From positions 70,515,373 through 70,579,372 of the forward strand of contig NC_068937.1 of NCBI RefSeq assembly GCF_016801865.2: a stretch of DNA of 64,000 bases, in the 5' to 3' direction. Under the pieces are notes generated by a model. It saw only the letters and a program-made list of their open reading frames with translations. It was not told where the DNA came from and did not search any database. Below, in pieces: positions 43,217 to 54,852 of the stretch (the stretch's first letter is position 1; the number at the start of each line of letters is the position of its first letter). The position numbers were made by a program, and so were the translations under genes. The DNA is from Culex pipiens pallens (taxonomy: Eukaryota > Arthropoda > Insecta > Diptera > Culicidae).

Positions 43217-45338
43217 TTAGCCTGTCCCATTTTGAGGTCATGTCGAGGAATTTCAGGTGCTCACTTCTTAAATGATAGATTATGATGTTAGGAACAATGT
43301 TTTCTTAGACAAGAAAAAATAATAAAATACTTTCTCGCACCCCCTAGTCGATTTACTGAAAAAAGTCACTTTTTTGAACAAATTTTCTAAAATCGCTTGG
43401 AATCAATACAAAAACTGTTTCGATCAGGTGTGTATTATCTTCAAACGATAGGTTTTTGTCCATAGATTAAGATGCACTATCAATATTGGACCAAAATTTA
43501 AGTTTTTGGACTCTCCCATGCGGATTTGTGTCGAAAAAATCGCATTTTTTCGAAACTTTTTTCAGAAATGTTCATTTAATTTAGGGTAGCCTATTTTTCC
43601 CAGTGAAACCAATACATGCAGCTTGTAGGAAATTTCATGGCGAACATTTTTTCCTCTGAGAAAATGCAATTTCGACACTCCAGAGCCGAGATATTTGAGT
43701 TTTAGTGAGGAAAAAAGTGACAATTTTCAAAATTTCTCAGAATTCAGAAGCAAGGCCTACTAATTACACGATGTAGCAAGCATATGTCTCAATGGTCAGG
43801 GTATGCTTTTTTATAGTAATTTTGGCCGCTGAATCCGAATCTGAAATCAAATTTCGTGTAAACAGTGATGTTTTGGAGCTACACCCTTTTGGAATGTTAT
43901 TTGCGTGTTTAAGAGGCAGTTTTTGTAAATATTGATCGGTTTGTTTTAGAGGTCGTATCAAGGTGCTCCGATTTGGATGAAACTTTCAGCGTTTGTTTGT
44001 CTGTACATGAGATGAACTCATGCCAAATATGAGCCTTTTACGACAAAGGGAAGTGGGATAAAACGGGCATTGAAGTTTGAATTTTCTGAGGATTTCAAAT
44101 ATGACAAAAGTGAGACTAAAAAGTGCCGCTATGGATGCCTACAGGACAATAACTAACGTTGTAAAATGTTTGTTATAGAAAAATCGAAAAACTATGAGAA
44201 AAACTGTGATTGGCCAAAAAGTTATTACCGTAGGCTTATAGTCCATGAAATTACCTATCTTTTGAACTAAAAGAGTATGGGTGTTGGAGGCTGTTGCAAA
44301 AAGATATTGAGGTTTAAAAAAAACCATTTTAACAGTAATTTGCAAAAGCTATGAGAAAAAGTTAAACCAATCCTGGATGCCTATGGCCCATTTTGAAGTG
44401 CTTCAAAAGACCTTTCGAATGCATCTAAGAGAGTGGGAATTGATGAAGTTTTACTAAAATGCGAGCAATTTAATTTTAAGATTTTTTATATTTTTTCCCC
44501 ACTTCCCTTTGTCGTAGAGGGCTCATATTTGGCATGAGTTCATCTCATGTACAGACAAACAAACGCTGAAAGTTTCATCCAAATCGGAGCACCTTGATAC
44601 GACCTCTTAAACAAACCGATCAATATTTACAAAAACTGCCTCTTAAACACGCAAATAACATTCCAAAAGGGTGTAGCTCCAAAACATCACTGTTTACACG
44701 AAATTTGATTTCAGATTCGGATTCAGCGGCCAAAATTACTATAAAAAAGCATACCCTGACCATTGAGACATATGCTTGCTACATCGTGTAATTAGTAGGC
44801 CTTGCTTCTGAATTCTGAGAAATTTTGAAAATTGTCACTTTTTTCCTCACTAAAACTCAAATATCTCGGCTCTGGAGTGTCGAAATTGCATTTTCTCAGA
44901 GGAAAAAATGTTCGCCATGAAATTTCCTACAAGCTGCATGTATTGGTTTCACTGGGAAAAATAGGCTACCCTAAATTAAATGAACATTTCTGAAAAAAGT
45001 TTCGAAAAAATGCGATTTTTTCGACACAAATCCGCCTGGGAGAGTCCAAAAACTTAAATTTTGGTCCAATATTGATAGTGCATCTTAATCTATGGACAAA
45101 AACCTATCGTTTGAAGATAATACACACCTGATCGAAACAGTTTTTGTATTGATTCCAAGCGATTTTAGAAAATTTGTTCAAAAAAGTGACTTTTTTCAGT
45201 AAATCGACTAGGGGGTGCGAGAAAGTATTTTATTATTTTTTCTTGTCTAAGAAAACATTGTTCCTAACATCATAATCTATCATTTAAGAAGTGAGCACCT
45301 GAAATTCCTCGACATGACCTCAAAATGGGACAGGCTAA
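43217..45338. mobile_element. Foldback element B, 2,122 bp
   Basis: Arms 43,217-44,057 and 44,498-45,338 are both 841 bp and nearly identical inverted copies (ends TTAGCCTGTCCC / GGGACAGGCTAA) around a 440-bp loop. A 65-codon frame recurs identically in both arms, which merely reflects the symmetry. The flanking duplication lies within the repeated TGAGCA tail of X2, so its length (6 or 12) is ambiguous. No transposase. Confidence 0.82.
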
Positions 45339-45897
45339 TGAGCATGAGCATGAGAGACCCATGGTTGTACTTCTCCGTTGCTGAACAGGACCGTAATATC
45401 CTATCAATACAACCGACCATACGCTTGAACGATCTAATGGTGTTTCCCTTATCAACAGCATGTATGAATGCGTTGAAAAGATAAAACATCAAGATCATTA
45501 AAACTAGATCTGAAGCAAATAGGTAACAGTCATTGGCCACCAACGGCGCCCGCCATGTCAGTTTGTAGATCTCGGGGGATTGGGACGGGAATGTTAGTTA
45601 GCACAGGTTGCTACAAAGGGTGGGTTCTATACGATATCCACACCCCCACGTGTGCCGGAAAACTACTTCTACTTGGGATTTTGTTAGTGGGTAAGGGTAA
45701 TGGCCAGGATTCAACATAGAGGATGATGATGCGACCCAAAAATCAATAAATTTTGTTTAATGGTGTGATGTATTATACATTCTCAAGGCAAACAGTCGGA
45801 GGATGCGGATGAGATTATTCCCGGTTATTTGGTGTTGAGTTTAGCATAAATTCTTCAATCTTAGACAGCCGGCTGTGGAAAGATAAAACCAAATAAA

Positions 45898-46512
45898 ATG
45901 CGAAAACGCGAAACCGCCGGGACCGAAAAACACACACAATCGGAAACGGCAACGAAAATCCTGCGTGATGACCGCGACGCGCACCGTTCAAATCCTCCAA
46001 AGCAACTGTCAAACATTCGCGAAATCACCCGGGTCGAAATACACACAATCGGGAGGAAAACAAAGACGGAAACGGCAACGAAAATCTTGCGTGATGACCG
46101 CGACGCGCACCGTTCAAATCCTCCAAAGCAACTGTCAAACAATCGCGAAATCACCCGGGTCGAAATACACACAATTGGGAGGAAAACAAAGACGGAAACG
46201 GCAACGAAAATCTTGCGTGATGACCGCGACGCGCACCGTTCAAATCCTCCAAAGCAACTGTCAAACAATCGCGAATTCACCCGGGTCGGAATACACAAAA
46301 TCGGGAGGAAAACAAAGACTGAAACGGCAACGAAAATCCTGCGTGATGACCGCGACGCGCACCGTTCAAATCCTCCAAAGCAACTGTCAAACATTCGCGA
46401 AATCACCCGGGTCGAAATACACACAATCGGGAGGAAAACAAAGACGGAAACGGCAACGAAAATCCTGCGTGATGACCGCGACGCGCACTGTTCAAATCCT
46501 CCAAAGCAACTC
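45898..46512 (-). repeat. 126-bp minisatellite at the 5' end of X2
   Basis: About 4.9 tandem copies of a 126-bp unit; each holds CGCGACGCGCAC and CACCCGGGTCG. Units differ by a few substitutions. Because 126 is a multiple of three, both strands show long artificial frames with a 42-residue repeat. Confidence 0.85.
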
Positions 46513-46536
46513 AGTCCTATTGAAGATCAAATTTCA

Positions 46537-47930
46537 ATAGAATTTCAGAATATTGTTGAACAAGAGTTTTCATCAGATGATGTTTTTAATACGGATCTGA
46601 ATGAAATAAAATCTATTATCAAAAAATTTAAAAATATGAAAGCCCCTGGTGAGGATGGCATTTTTTACATTTTAATTTAAAAAATACCTGAAACAACTTT
46701 AAGTAGCTTGGTCAAAATTTGCAACAAATGTTTTGATTTGGCATATTTTCCCAGTAGTTGGAAAAATGCCAAAGTAGTTCCGATTTTGAAACCGGATAAA
46801 AATCCTGCTGAAGCCTCAAGCTATCGCCCCTTATTTTGCTTTCATCTATTAGTAAATTATTCGAAAGAATAATTCTTAATAGAATGATGACGCACATTAA
46901 TGAAAATTCAATTTTCGCTGATGAGCAGTTTGGATTTCGCCTTGGGCATTCAACTACTCATCAGTTGTTGAGAGTTTCAAATTTAATTTGAAGCAACAAA
47001 TCTGAGAGCTATTATACTGGCGCTGCTCTTCTAGACATAGAAAAAGCATTTGACAGTGTTTGGCATAAAGGTTTGATTGCGAAATTGAAAAGGTTTAATT
47101 TTCCGATTTATATCGTGAAAATTATTCAAAATACTCTACAGGTATGTTATCAGAACAGCAAATCTGATCAACTACCTGTACGTGCCGGCGTCCCTCAAGG
47201 AAGCATTTTGGGTCCAATTTTATACAATATTTTTACTTCTGACTTGCCTGATTTGCCCCCAGGATGTCAGAAATCACTTTTTGCTGATGATACAAGCATC
47301 TCCGCCAAAGGTAGAAGCCTTCGTGTCATCACAAGAAGATTACAAAAAAGCTTGGACATTTTCAATTCTTATTTGAAAGATTGGAAAATTAATCCGAATG
47401 CTGCAAAAACTCAACTTATTATTTTCCCTCACAAACCAAGGGCTGATTTTCTTAAACCAAAAAGTCATCACATTATAAAGATGAATGAGGTAAATTTAAA
47501 GTGGGAGGATCAAGTGAAATATCTTGGACTTGCTTTTGACAAAAACCTTACTTACAAGGATCACATTGAAAGTATCCAGGTTAAATGTAACAAATATATT
47601 AAATGTTTGTATCCACTTATAAACAGGAATTCTAGACTTTGTCTCAAGAATAAACTGTTAATTTATAAACAAATTTTCAGACCTGCCATGCTTTATGCTG
47701 TGCCGATCTGGACAAGCTGTTGTTTAACCAGGAAGAAAAAACTTCAGAGGATTCAGAACAAAATTCTGAAAATGATTCTGAAACTTCCTCCCTGGTTCAG
47801 CACCAGTGAACTTCATCAATTAGCCGAAGTTGACACTTTGGATGTTATGTCCAATAAGATAATTGATGCATTTCGACAAAAAACATTGCAGTCTTCAGCT
47901 GCATTGATCCGCTCTTTATATAGTTTATAA
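46537..47930 (+). pseudogene. Jockey copy 3 ORF2, reverse transcriptase
   Basis: It resumes after X2 with IEFQNIVEQEFSSDD and KFKNMKAPGEDGI, then a stop at 46,678-46,680. RT landmarks follow across frames: KVVPILKPDKNP, a one-base shift at about 46,830, ISKLFERIILNRM, EQFGFRLGHSTTHQL, a TGA near 46,989, then LLDIEKAFDSVWHKG. From 47,073 one open frame runs to the end with AGVPQGSILGPILYNIF, the catalytic LFADDTS and the Jockey thumb (KYLGLAFDKNLTYKDHI). At least two stops and one frameshift make it inactive. Confidence 0.82.
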
Positions 47931-48151
47931 GTTAGTTTTAAGGTATCCCTTTTCCCTTTTGTACATGTAGGACGTCCTACATTTGAAATCACTGAATAGC
48001 GAAAGCTAAAAATTTCATGAATAAATGAAAGTTGCTAGTATTTAAAATTGAGGTGAAAAGTCATCGATTGTGATTGGACACTCAATAATATTTTAACTGA
48101 ATGAATGTACATGGAAAAGATAAACTGAATAAATATAAATAAAAAAAAAAA
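47931..48151 (+). other. 3' UTR and A-rich end of Jockey copy 3
   Basis: About 220 bases with AATAAA-like strings and a run of A at about 48,137-48,149. Confidence 0.6.
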
Positions 48152-48969
48152 ACCTTTGACCACCGCGGGTCAGAGTCGAGACGGCTAAAAGAAAGGGGCG
48201 CGACAATGTGGGAAAAGGAAGTAATTTTTGATTGTAGACGGTATTGTTTTGATTCGCAGTATGTTGAGTCAACTGCTGTGGATGTACCTGAAACATCGCA
48301 CAACGGGGTTCCTCTTCTCTTCATTCTCAGCTACCACCTATCTCCCTTTTTTTTATTTTGCTCTACTGATTCTCAATTCTTCACTGATTCTTCTATTTAA
48401 TATCCATCATTTGATTTTGATTTTACTAACTTTTGATTCTCTTATCTCTCAAAGCTTTTCCACTCTTTTTTACCAATTGATACTGCTGTAACAAACTTTG
48501 TTTTGTTATTTTTTCCTTAAAAATATACTTTTCCTTAATGTACTAGTAATATCAAGTCTATTTATCATTCGCCTAATCTTTTTTGATTTTATTGCGAATT
48601 TATTTATGTGAATAATTCTTTATCTGTTCTATGAATTATCATTACTATAATCTAAGCTTGTTTTGTATCTCTATTTATGAACTATTGTCTAATTTTACAT
48701 CTAATACATCTAGCTTCTCATTTTTATTCTTTAAAATACGCTTATCATTCTCTTAAGATATTGATACTTGATTTTCATAAAATACATTCTCTTTTACTGT
48801 TTTCAATCTTCACCCTTTTTTTCAAACAAGTGAGGTTTGAGCCCTTACTCAATTTATTGAATGGTTAAAGGATTAACACAAATATTACTATTGTATTTGT
48901 GGTAAACTTTTATAACATGCTTAGGACCAAAAATTGTAACAAAACACCGCGACAAAAGAAAAAGCAACA
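48152..48969. other. T-rich non-coding stretch
   Basis: It starts with a short GC-richer piece (to about 48,330), then becomes strongly T-rich with no ORF of interest. No element ends are recognised. Confidence 0.4.
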
Positions 48970-50851
48970 GAGCAGTTCTCTAGGATTTCGGTCATTCGAT
49001 TTTTTTTGTATTTTTTAATCCAACTGAAACTTTTTTGGTGCCTTCGGTATGCCCAAAGAAGCCATTTTGCATCATTAGTTTGCCCATATAATTTTCCATA
49101 CAAATTTGGCAGCTGTCCATACAAAAATGATGCTTGAAAATTCAAAAATCTGTATCTTTTGAAGGAATTTTTTGATCGATTTGGTGTCTTCGGCAAAGTT
49201 GTAGGTATGGATACGGACTACACTGGAAAAAAATAATACACGGTAAAAAAAATTTGGTGATTTTTTTATTCAACTTTTTAACACTAAAACTTGATTTGCA
49301 AAAAAACACTATTTTTAATTTTTTTTATTTTTTGATATGTTTTAGAGGACATAAAATGCCAACTTTTCAGAAATTTCCAGGTTGTGCAAAAAATCATTGA
49401 CCGAGTTTTTTCAACTTCATTTTTCGATGTAAAATCGAATTTGCAATCAAAAAGTACTTTAGTGAAATTTTGATAAAGTGCACCGTTTTCAAGTTATAGC
49501 CATTTTCAGATAACTTTTTTCAAAATAGTCGCAGTTTTTCATTTTTTAAAATTAGTGCACATGTTTGCCCACTTTTGAAAAAAACATTTTTGAAAAGCTG
49601 AGAAAATCCTCTATATTTTGCTTCTTCGGACTTTGTTGATACGACCTTTAGTTGCTGAGATATTGCCTTTGCATTGCAATTAAACAGGAAAAACAGGAAA
49701 ATTGATGTTTTCTAAGTCTCACCCAAACAGCCCACCATTTTTTAATGTCGATCTCAGCAACTAATGGTCCGATTTTCAATGTTGAAATATGAAACATTTG
49801 TGAAATTTTCCGATCTTTTCGAAAACAATATTTTCCAAATTTTCAAATCAAGACTAACATTCCAAAAAGGCCAAACATTGAATATTACGCCCTTTTAAAA
49901 TGTTAGTCTTGATTTGAAAATTTTGAAAATATTTTTTTTGAAAAGATCGGAAAATTTCACGAATGTTTCATATATTAACATTGAAAATCGGACCATAAGT
50001 TGCTGAGATATCGACATTGAAAATTGGTGGGCTGTTTGGGTGAGACTTAGAAAACATCAATTTTCCTGTTTTTCAACCTTTGCATTGCAATATCTCAGCA
50101 ACTAAAGGTAGTATCAACAAAGTCCGAAGAAGCAAAATATAGAGGATTTTTTCAGCTTTTCAAAAATATTTTTTTCAAAAGTGGGCAAACATGTGCACTA
50201 ATTTTAAAAAATGAAAAACTGCGACTATTTTGAAAAAAGTTACCTAAAAATGGCTATAACTTGAAAACGGTGCACTTTATCAAAATTTCACTAAAGTACT
50301 TTTTGATTGCAAATTCAATTTTACATCGAAAAATGAAGTTGAAAAATTTTTGCGACCAAAATTTCGATTTTTTTAAAAAATCAGTATTGATTAAAAAATT
50401 CATAACTCGGTCAATGATTTTTTGCACAACCTGGAAATTTCTGAAAAGTTGGCATTTTATGTCCTCTAAAACATATCAAAAAATAAAAAAAAATAAAAAT
50501 AGTGTTTTTTTGCAAATCAAGTTTTAGTGTTAAAAAGTTAAATAAAAAAAATCACCAAATTTTTTTTACCGTGTATTATTTTTTTCCAGTGTAGTCCGTA
50601 TCCATACCTACAACTTTTCCGAAGACACCAAATCGATCAAAAAATTCCTTCAAAAGATACAGATTTTTGAATTTTCATACATCATTTTTGTATGGACAGC
50701 TGCCAAATTTGTATGGAAAATTATATGGACAAACTAATGATGCAAAATGGCTTCTTTGGGCATACCGAAGGCACCAAAAAAGTTTCAGTCGGATTAAAAA
50801 ATACAAATATTAAAATTGAAGAAAAAAGACCGATTTCGTAGAGAATTGCTC
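48970..50851. mobile_element. Foldback element C, nearly closed palindrome
   Basis: The outer ends are GAGCAGTTCTCTA and TAGAGAATTGCTC. The arms can be followed inward to TCAAATCAAGACTAACATT (about 49,843-49,861) and its complement (about 49,898-49,917), leaving a loop of ~36 bases. The total is 1,882 bp with arms of ~890-930 bp and small indels. A possible 4-base duplication AACA flanks it. It has no coding capacity. Confidence 0.78.
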
Positions 50852-51139
50852 AACATATAAACACGACTCAACACTAGGAAAGATTTCAGGAGAAAGCAAT
50901 ACACAGTAAAATAACAACTAGTTTTTGAATTCAATCTAAAAATATAACAGTTTTTGCTTCAATAAAAGTTGATAGGCACACTATAAATGGTTAGGCCGAC
51001 GACACGACAAGCCACTCGCCCCCAAAAAGTGGGCACCAAATCGACTTACCCCTCCGGTTCCTTTGGAACTGGAAACGTCAAACCGAAAAATTTGAAAAAA
51101 ATTATTGACTTTGGCAGCACTTCTGCTTTTGACGTTTAG
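50852..51139. other. Short non-coding stretch
   Basis: AT-rich, becoming GC-richer toward 51,000. Nothing recognised. Confidence 0.35.
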
Positions 51140-51487
51140 AAATGTCACTTCGTTTTGAAATCATCTTTGAGAAATTTCTTCTATGTAAATTCTGCGCTGC
51201 CGACGGAACGATCTTGACCGGTTTCAAGAAGCACCGTTCCGACGGTCGGACGGAACGTAGGCATCGGGGTGCTATCCGGCGATGTGGTCAAGTAGTGCAG
51301 GTGAAACCAAAGTCATTCAGGCAAGTAAATCATCAATTTTTAAGTTGCTGACTAAATTAACCAACCGTCGCCTTCTCAGGTCGGTCAGGCGCACAAGTTA
51401 CCTACCGGGAGTATTTGCCCAGCAAACGAGACGGCCTTAGTGCTCAAATGGCAGATGCTGGCAAACGGAATCTTTGCCGTCAATCCT
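51140..51487 (+). pseudogene. Possible host exon fragments around a short intron
   Basis: GC-richer sequence with protein-like CKFCAADGTILTGFKKHRSD, then a GC-AG or GT-AG type gap at about 51,320-51,379 (TTCAGGCAAGTAAAT...CCTTCTCAG, ~59 bases, normal for insect introns). It then reads TYREYLPSKRDGLSAQMADA. The reading changes frame and I do not recognise the protein. It may be the edge of a real gene or a pseudogene. Confidence 0.3.
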
Positions 51488-52012
51488 TGTCGAAAAAGTC
51501 CGGATCGCGCTGCGCTTGTGATGCCTTGGTCGTTTCCACCGTCTTGGGTACCGCCTTCTGGATGACTACCTTGTTGTACTTGCCATCGTCGGTCATGATT
51601 TCACCACCGCGCTCGTCGGCCTTGCTCACGAGCCCGGAACCGCTCACCAACCCGGGTCGGAGAAATCTTCTTCACCTCTAGGATGTCCCCGCGCGCTTCA
51701 AAGTACGACTCGTCGATTTGTACCATGCACTCGAGCACGACGTAATCCCCCCGCTTCGGGATGAACGTCAACTCGACGTCGTCAATTTCTACGGGGATTT
51801 CTCGCAGGTCCGTTTCCACCGTGAGCAACCCGTTACGCTTCGCCGTGATCGTGCCGTGTACGCTGCGCTGGTTGTAGTTGAAGTAGGTCGGCGCCAGCTC
51901 CTTCATCAGCTGGGTGTTTTCCTCGTCGACTGTGGTCGGTGCTTGCTTGCTCTCCTCGCCCCGGGAGTCCAGGAGGCACTCCAGCTTCCCAGGCGAACGA
52001 GTATACCTACCG
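51488..52012 (-). pseudogene. Host-gene fragment, tentatively Armitage/MOV10L1-like
   Basis: On the minus strand about 139 codons read from LECLLDSRGEESKQAPTTVD through RSVHGTITAKRNGLLTVETD, VELTFIPKRGDYVVLECMVQ and GDILEVKKISPTR. The frame then shifts and continues as GGEIMTDDGKYNKVVIQKAV to DPDFFDKD and a stop. The pattern of small beta domains recalls the N-terminal region of Armitage/MOV10L1-type piRNA-pathway helicases; no helicase motif is present, so this is tentative. It is bounded by 28-bp direct repeats (51,460-51,487 and 52,013-52,040). Confidence 0.35.
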
Positions 52013-52040
52013 GGCAAACGGAATCTTTGCCGTCAATCCT

Positions 52041-53717
52041 GGCGAAACATGGTCCGCATGATCACGCTCGCTGCGGATGCGTAGTTCCGTGACTCTTGAA
52101 TTGATTTACATCGTCGAAAAAAAAGACGTTCATGAAAACGAGATTCGGTTAGCGCCGGGATGGCTGAGAAGTCAAAATCATTGCTGACCGGCGAGCACAA
52201 CCTCAACAGGATTGTGAAAGTCGCGAGCGAAAGCCGCTGAAACCGCGAATCTTGATCGCGATTGAAGAAATCGAGAAAAAGAGAGAAAAACGATCCCAGA
52301 CCTGCTGGTTATAGTAGATGACAAGTTCGAGTTGGAAATTGTTCACCCACCGCACCGCTTGGACCGTTATTTCAGATTCTAATTTAGGCGATCGACTCGA
52401 GTAACACAGAATCTAGTGTTTTAACCACCTCCTCCGCCGTAGCGATTCTCTGCTACACGCTTTGGTCCCTATAGTCCCAACGGCCGCCATCGAGATTGCA
52501 CTCCCTGGCTCAATTTGTTATTCTTGATGATATCCTTTTGAAGTTTTTGCCAACAGCTGTCCAAACTGCGGAACACACATTCCACCAGTTGCTCCGGGTT
52601 GAAAGAGTGGTGGGATCTGATCGGGGACCATCCACAAACCACGTGGACACTTTTTTGGAATTCAAAACACCCCCCTCCCCCTCGTGGACAATTGTCCATA
52701 CAAAAAAAATCTTGTATGGAGTGTGGACAATCGCTAACCCTTTCTCCCCCCCAAAGTGTCCACGTGGTTTATGGATGTTCCCTCAACCTTCAACGCTGTC
52801 CACCCACCATTGCACCGTTTTGGCCGGCAAGTGGAAGATCCAGGACACAAATCACATTGGTACCTGTTGGTATTATCTGTAGCGGTTCCAGGTGGACCGG
52901 ATTTCGTTCCAGTTCGACGGGGCTAACTGAACAGGTGCATCTTCCGTCGCGTTTTAATTTTGGCTCCCATACATGAATGGTCTCGATCCTGTAGTGCTGT
53001 ACATCGGAAGTTCTGACGCCGGAAATTTCTACAACCCCTAGGGAAGCTGCTTAGCGATTCCGTAACCACAGTTCCAGCCATTTGAGGAAGGACAAGTTTG
53101 AAAAAGGGGACCTCTTGCTAGCCATTATGCTCTAAATTCTTGGCTGCAATCGGCTTTTGCCGGCGACTGGACTGTACGGCCGGTTTTTGAAACTTACGAT
53201 AGAACATGAGGCCTACGGAAAAAGTAGAAATCGGTTCAGCGAATCTCATCTCATGTAGCACCCATCTGCCTCCCAGCGTTCGATTGATTCGTCTCGAGCC
53301 CGGCGTCACGCCCGTGCTGCAACCCGATAACGACGCCCCCGACAACGCGGATGCTTCTCAAAACCTTAATCCTACTCAGATGCTACGATGCGTTATACAA
53401 TTTTAAATTGTAATTACAATAATGTAACAATCGCCAGATTCCTCGCACTCCACCACTTCGGCTCCCTTCTGCAGAAACCCGGTTCCCGGCATTAGCGCAG
53501 AATTTGCCAACGAACTTCTCTCTGGAACCGCCGGGTACGGTAGCGTACCACGAGCCCCAATCTCCTCCTTACGGCTTGGACCGCCTCCCCTTCCCAAACC
53601 TGTCCTTCATCAAATGGCTGGAACTGAGGTTACGGAATCGCTAAGCAACGGAAGATACACCTTTTCAGCCGCCGTCCCACCAAACCGGGACGAAATTCGG
53701 CCCACCTGAAATCGACA
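52041..53717. other. Mixed fragments of GC-richer sequence, no intact gene
   Basis: Short protein-like stretches occur (plus strand MAEKSKSLLTGEHNLNRIVK at about 52,160; minus strand FNPEQLVECVFRSLDSCWQK at about 52,540-52,600) without continuous frames. A ~50-base segment at 53,047-53,100 recurs inverted at about 53,590-53,645. A 159-bp MITE lies inside. I cannot assign these pieces. Confidence 0.35.
52624..52782. mobile_element. Short palindromic MITE, 159 bp
   Basis: The ends GGGACCATCCACAAACCACG and its near-complement (about 52,758-52,782) form ~27-bp TIRs; C-rich and then AT-rich sequence lies between. No target duplication is clear. Confidence 0.65.
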
Positions 53718-54008
53718 CTAATTATGCCAACAGCAGTTGCATCCTGGTTCCTCCACTCCCCGACCAAACAGGCGAAACCTGTGTTCGTCGACGAGCTCCA
53801 TGGCCCGGCCGGTGATCCAGAGAAAGAAATGACCGTCCGGTTGGAGGGCGGGTACTACTAGCTGTCTCATTCCGTCGTCAAAATTGCCGTGGGTGTTCAT
53901 CTCCAGATAGCGCAGGTCACACTGGATCAGCTGAGATGGGTAGAGGATGGCGCACGGATCATTTTTGACTCGCTTGGCTTCGAGTAGTGAAGTTTCCGGA
54001 TCGAACAT
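53718..54008 (-). pseudogene. METTL3: METTL3 (Ime4) mRNA methyltransferase pseudogene fragment
   Basis: The minus-strand frame shows LYPSQLIQCDLRYLEM, then MRQLVVPALQPDGHFFLWIT, GRAMEL and RLFGRGVEEPGC. These match, in order, conserved parts of the N6-adenosine methyltransferase METTL3. Two internal losses are evident: the segment with the catalytic DPPW motif between GNF and MRQL, and ~90 residues between GRAMEL and LFGR. Weaker METTL3-like bits continue upstream to about 54,340. No introns are visible. It is a dead, deleted copy, probably processed. Confidence 0.72.
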
Positions 54009-54371
54009 GGAACTATCTTTTCGGCGTCGGAATCTTTCTTGAGTTCTACGATCTCAAACACTCCCGCTCGTTCCCGCTAATAATCACATGGCGCCATGTC
54101 ATGCAAAATCCGAAAGGGATCGACCAGTTTCCTCACTCGGTTCCACCTCGCGTTTCATCAGCGATCGGATCACGCTATCCACCGAAACAGGCTCGTTTGC
54201 GGCAAAAGAAATCCAAATCCGGCTTTTCCAAAGATCTCCTCCTAGCAGGCCAAATGGTTGCTGTTGTTGGACGTCTTCTCGTCTTGGCCAGAGTACCGGC
54301 CATTGCCCAGAACGAAGGAACAATTTCCGCAATTAGTCCAAATTCCGGCGTTTGGATTGCCGGTACAAAAA

Positions 54372-54542
54372 CCCAGTCAAATTAATCCGAATTCTGAAAC
54401 GGAATCTAATTAGAATCGTATACAAATTCCGTTTCAAACGCAACAACCGGTTCCGTGTTCGAACCGGTTGTTGCGTTTGAAACGGAATTTGTATACGATT
54501 CTAATTAGATTCCGTTTCAGAATTCGGATTGATTTGACTGGG
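54372..54542. mobile_element. Near-perfect 171-bp palindrome (MITE)
   Basis: 82-bp arms (54,372-54,453 and 54,461-54,542; outer CCCAGTCAAAT) around a 7-base loop; I saw one arm mismatch. AA lies at both outer edges. No coding sequence. Confidence 0.82.
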
Positions 54543-54852
54543 AATCTGAACCTGTGAAATTCCGAAAGTGTGATTGTGACAGATTTTGACCAATGTAAAT
54601 ATTTACATTCAACAGTGTTGCGAGTAAATTTTAATTTGAGCGAAATCCGAGGGGTCTCTCAATTTACCGTGACTTTAGTCAATCACGGTGATTTCACGGG
54701 ATTCACGGTGGGATCACTTTTCACTCAGATTTTTCCACCGAGTGTCTTGTCGTGTCGTCGGTTAGGCGCTTATACTTACATCAAACCCTACCCAATGTAC
54801 CACCCCCGGGCGAGTTAAAATGCGTAACCGGAAAAGAAGGTGTGCATGCCTG

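Larger units (their letters stand above)
43205..46512 (-). mobile_element. X2: unclassified RT-less element with 24-bp target duplication
   Basis: The 24 bases at 43,181-43,204 recur at 46,513-46,536 and rejoin the Jockey ORF2 frame. On the minus strand the element begins with a 126-bp minisatellite (46,512-about 45,898), then TTATCTTTCCACAG and the conserved block (about 45,872-45,339), then a repeated CTCATG tail. Foldback B (43,217-45,338) has inserted inside the tail, so X2 itself is about 1.19 kb. Its 3' block is close to X1; its 5' part is different. Confidence 0.68.
39597..48151 (+). mobile_element. Juan-like Jockey retrotransposon copy 3, nearly complete but dead
   Basis: From a truncated 5' UTR through ORF1, ORF2 (endonuclease, RT) and a 3' UTR to an A-rich end (about 48,137-48,149). 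Interruptions are the TIR/SINE chimera (40,013-40,485), a short insert (41,086-41,465) and X2 (43,205-46,512, with foldback B inside). Without these the element is about 4.4 kb, the usual Jockey size. Stops and frameshifts are scattered through both ORFs. Confidence 0.82.

Noticed and set aside
43764..44791. Identical 65-codon frames on opposite strands
   Set aside because: They lie in the two arms of foldback B and reflect symmetry, not coding.
46000..46510. CRISPR-like array
   Set aside because: The repeats are contiguous with no unique spacers, and the host is a eukaryote.
45898..46680. 260-codon frame with a 42-residue repeat
   Set aside because: It is an artefact of a 126-bp minisatellite running into Jockey ORF2; both strands show such frames.
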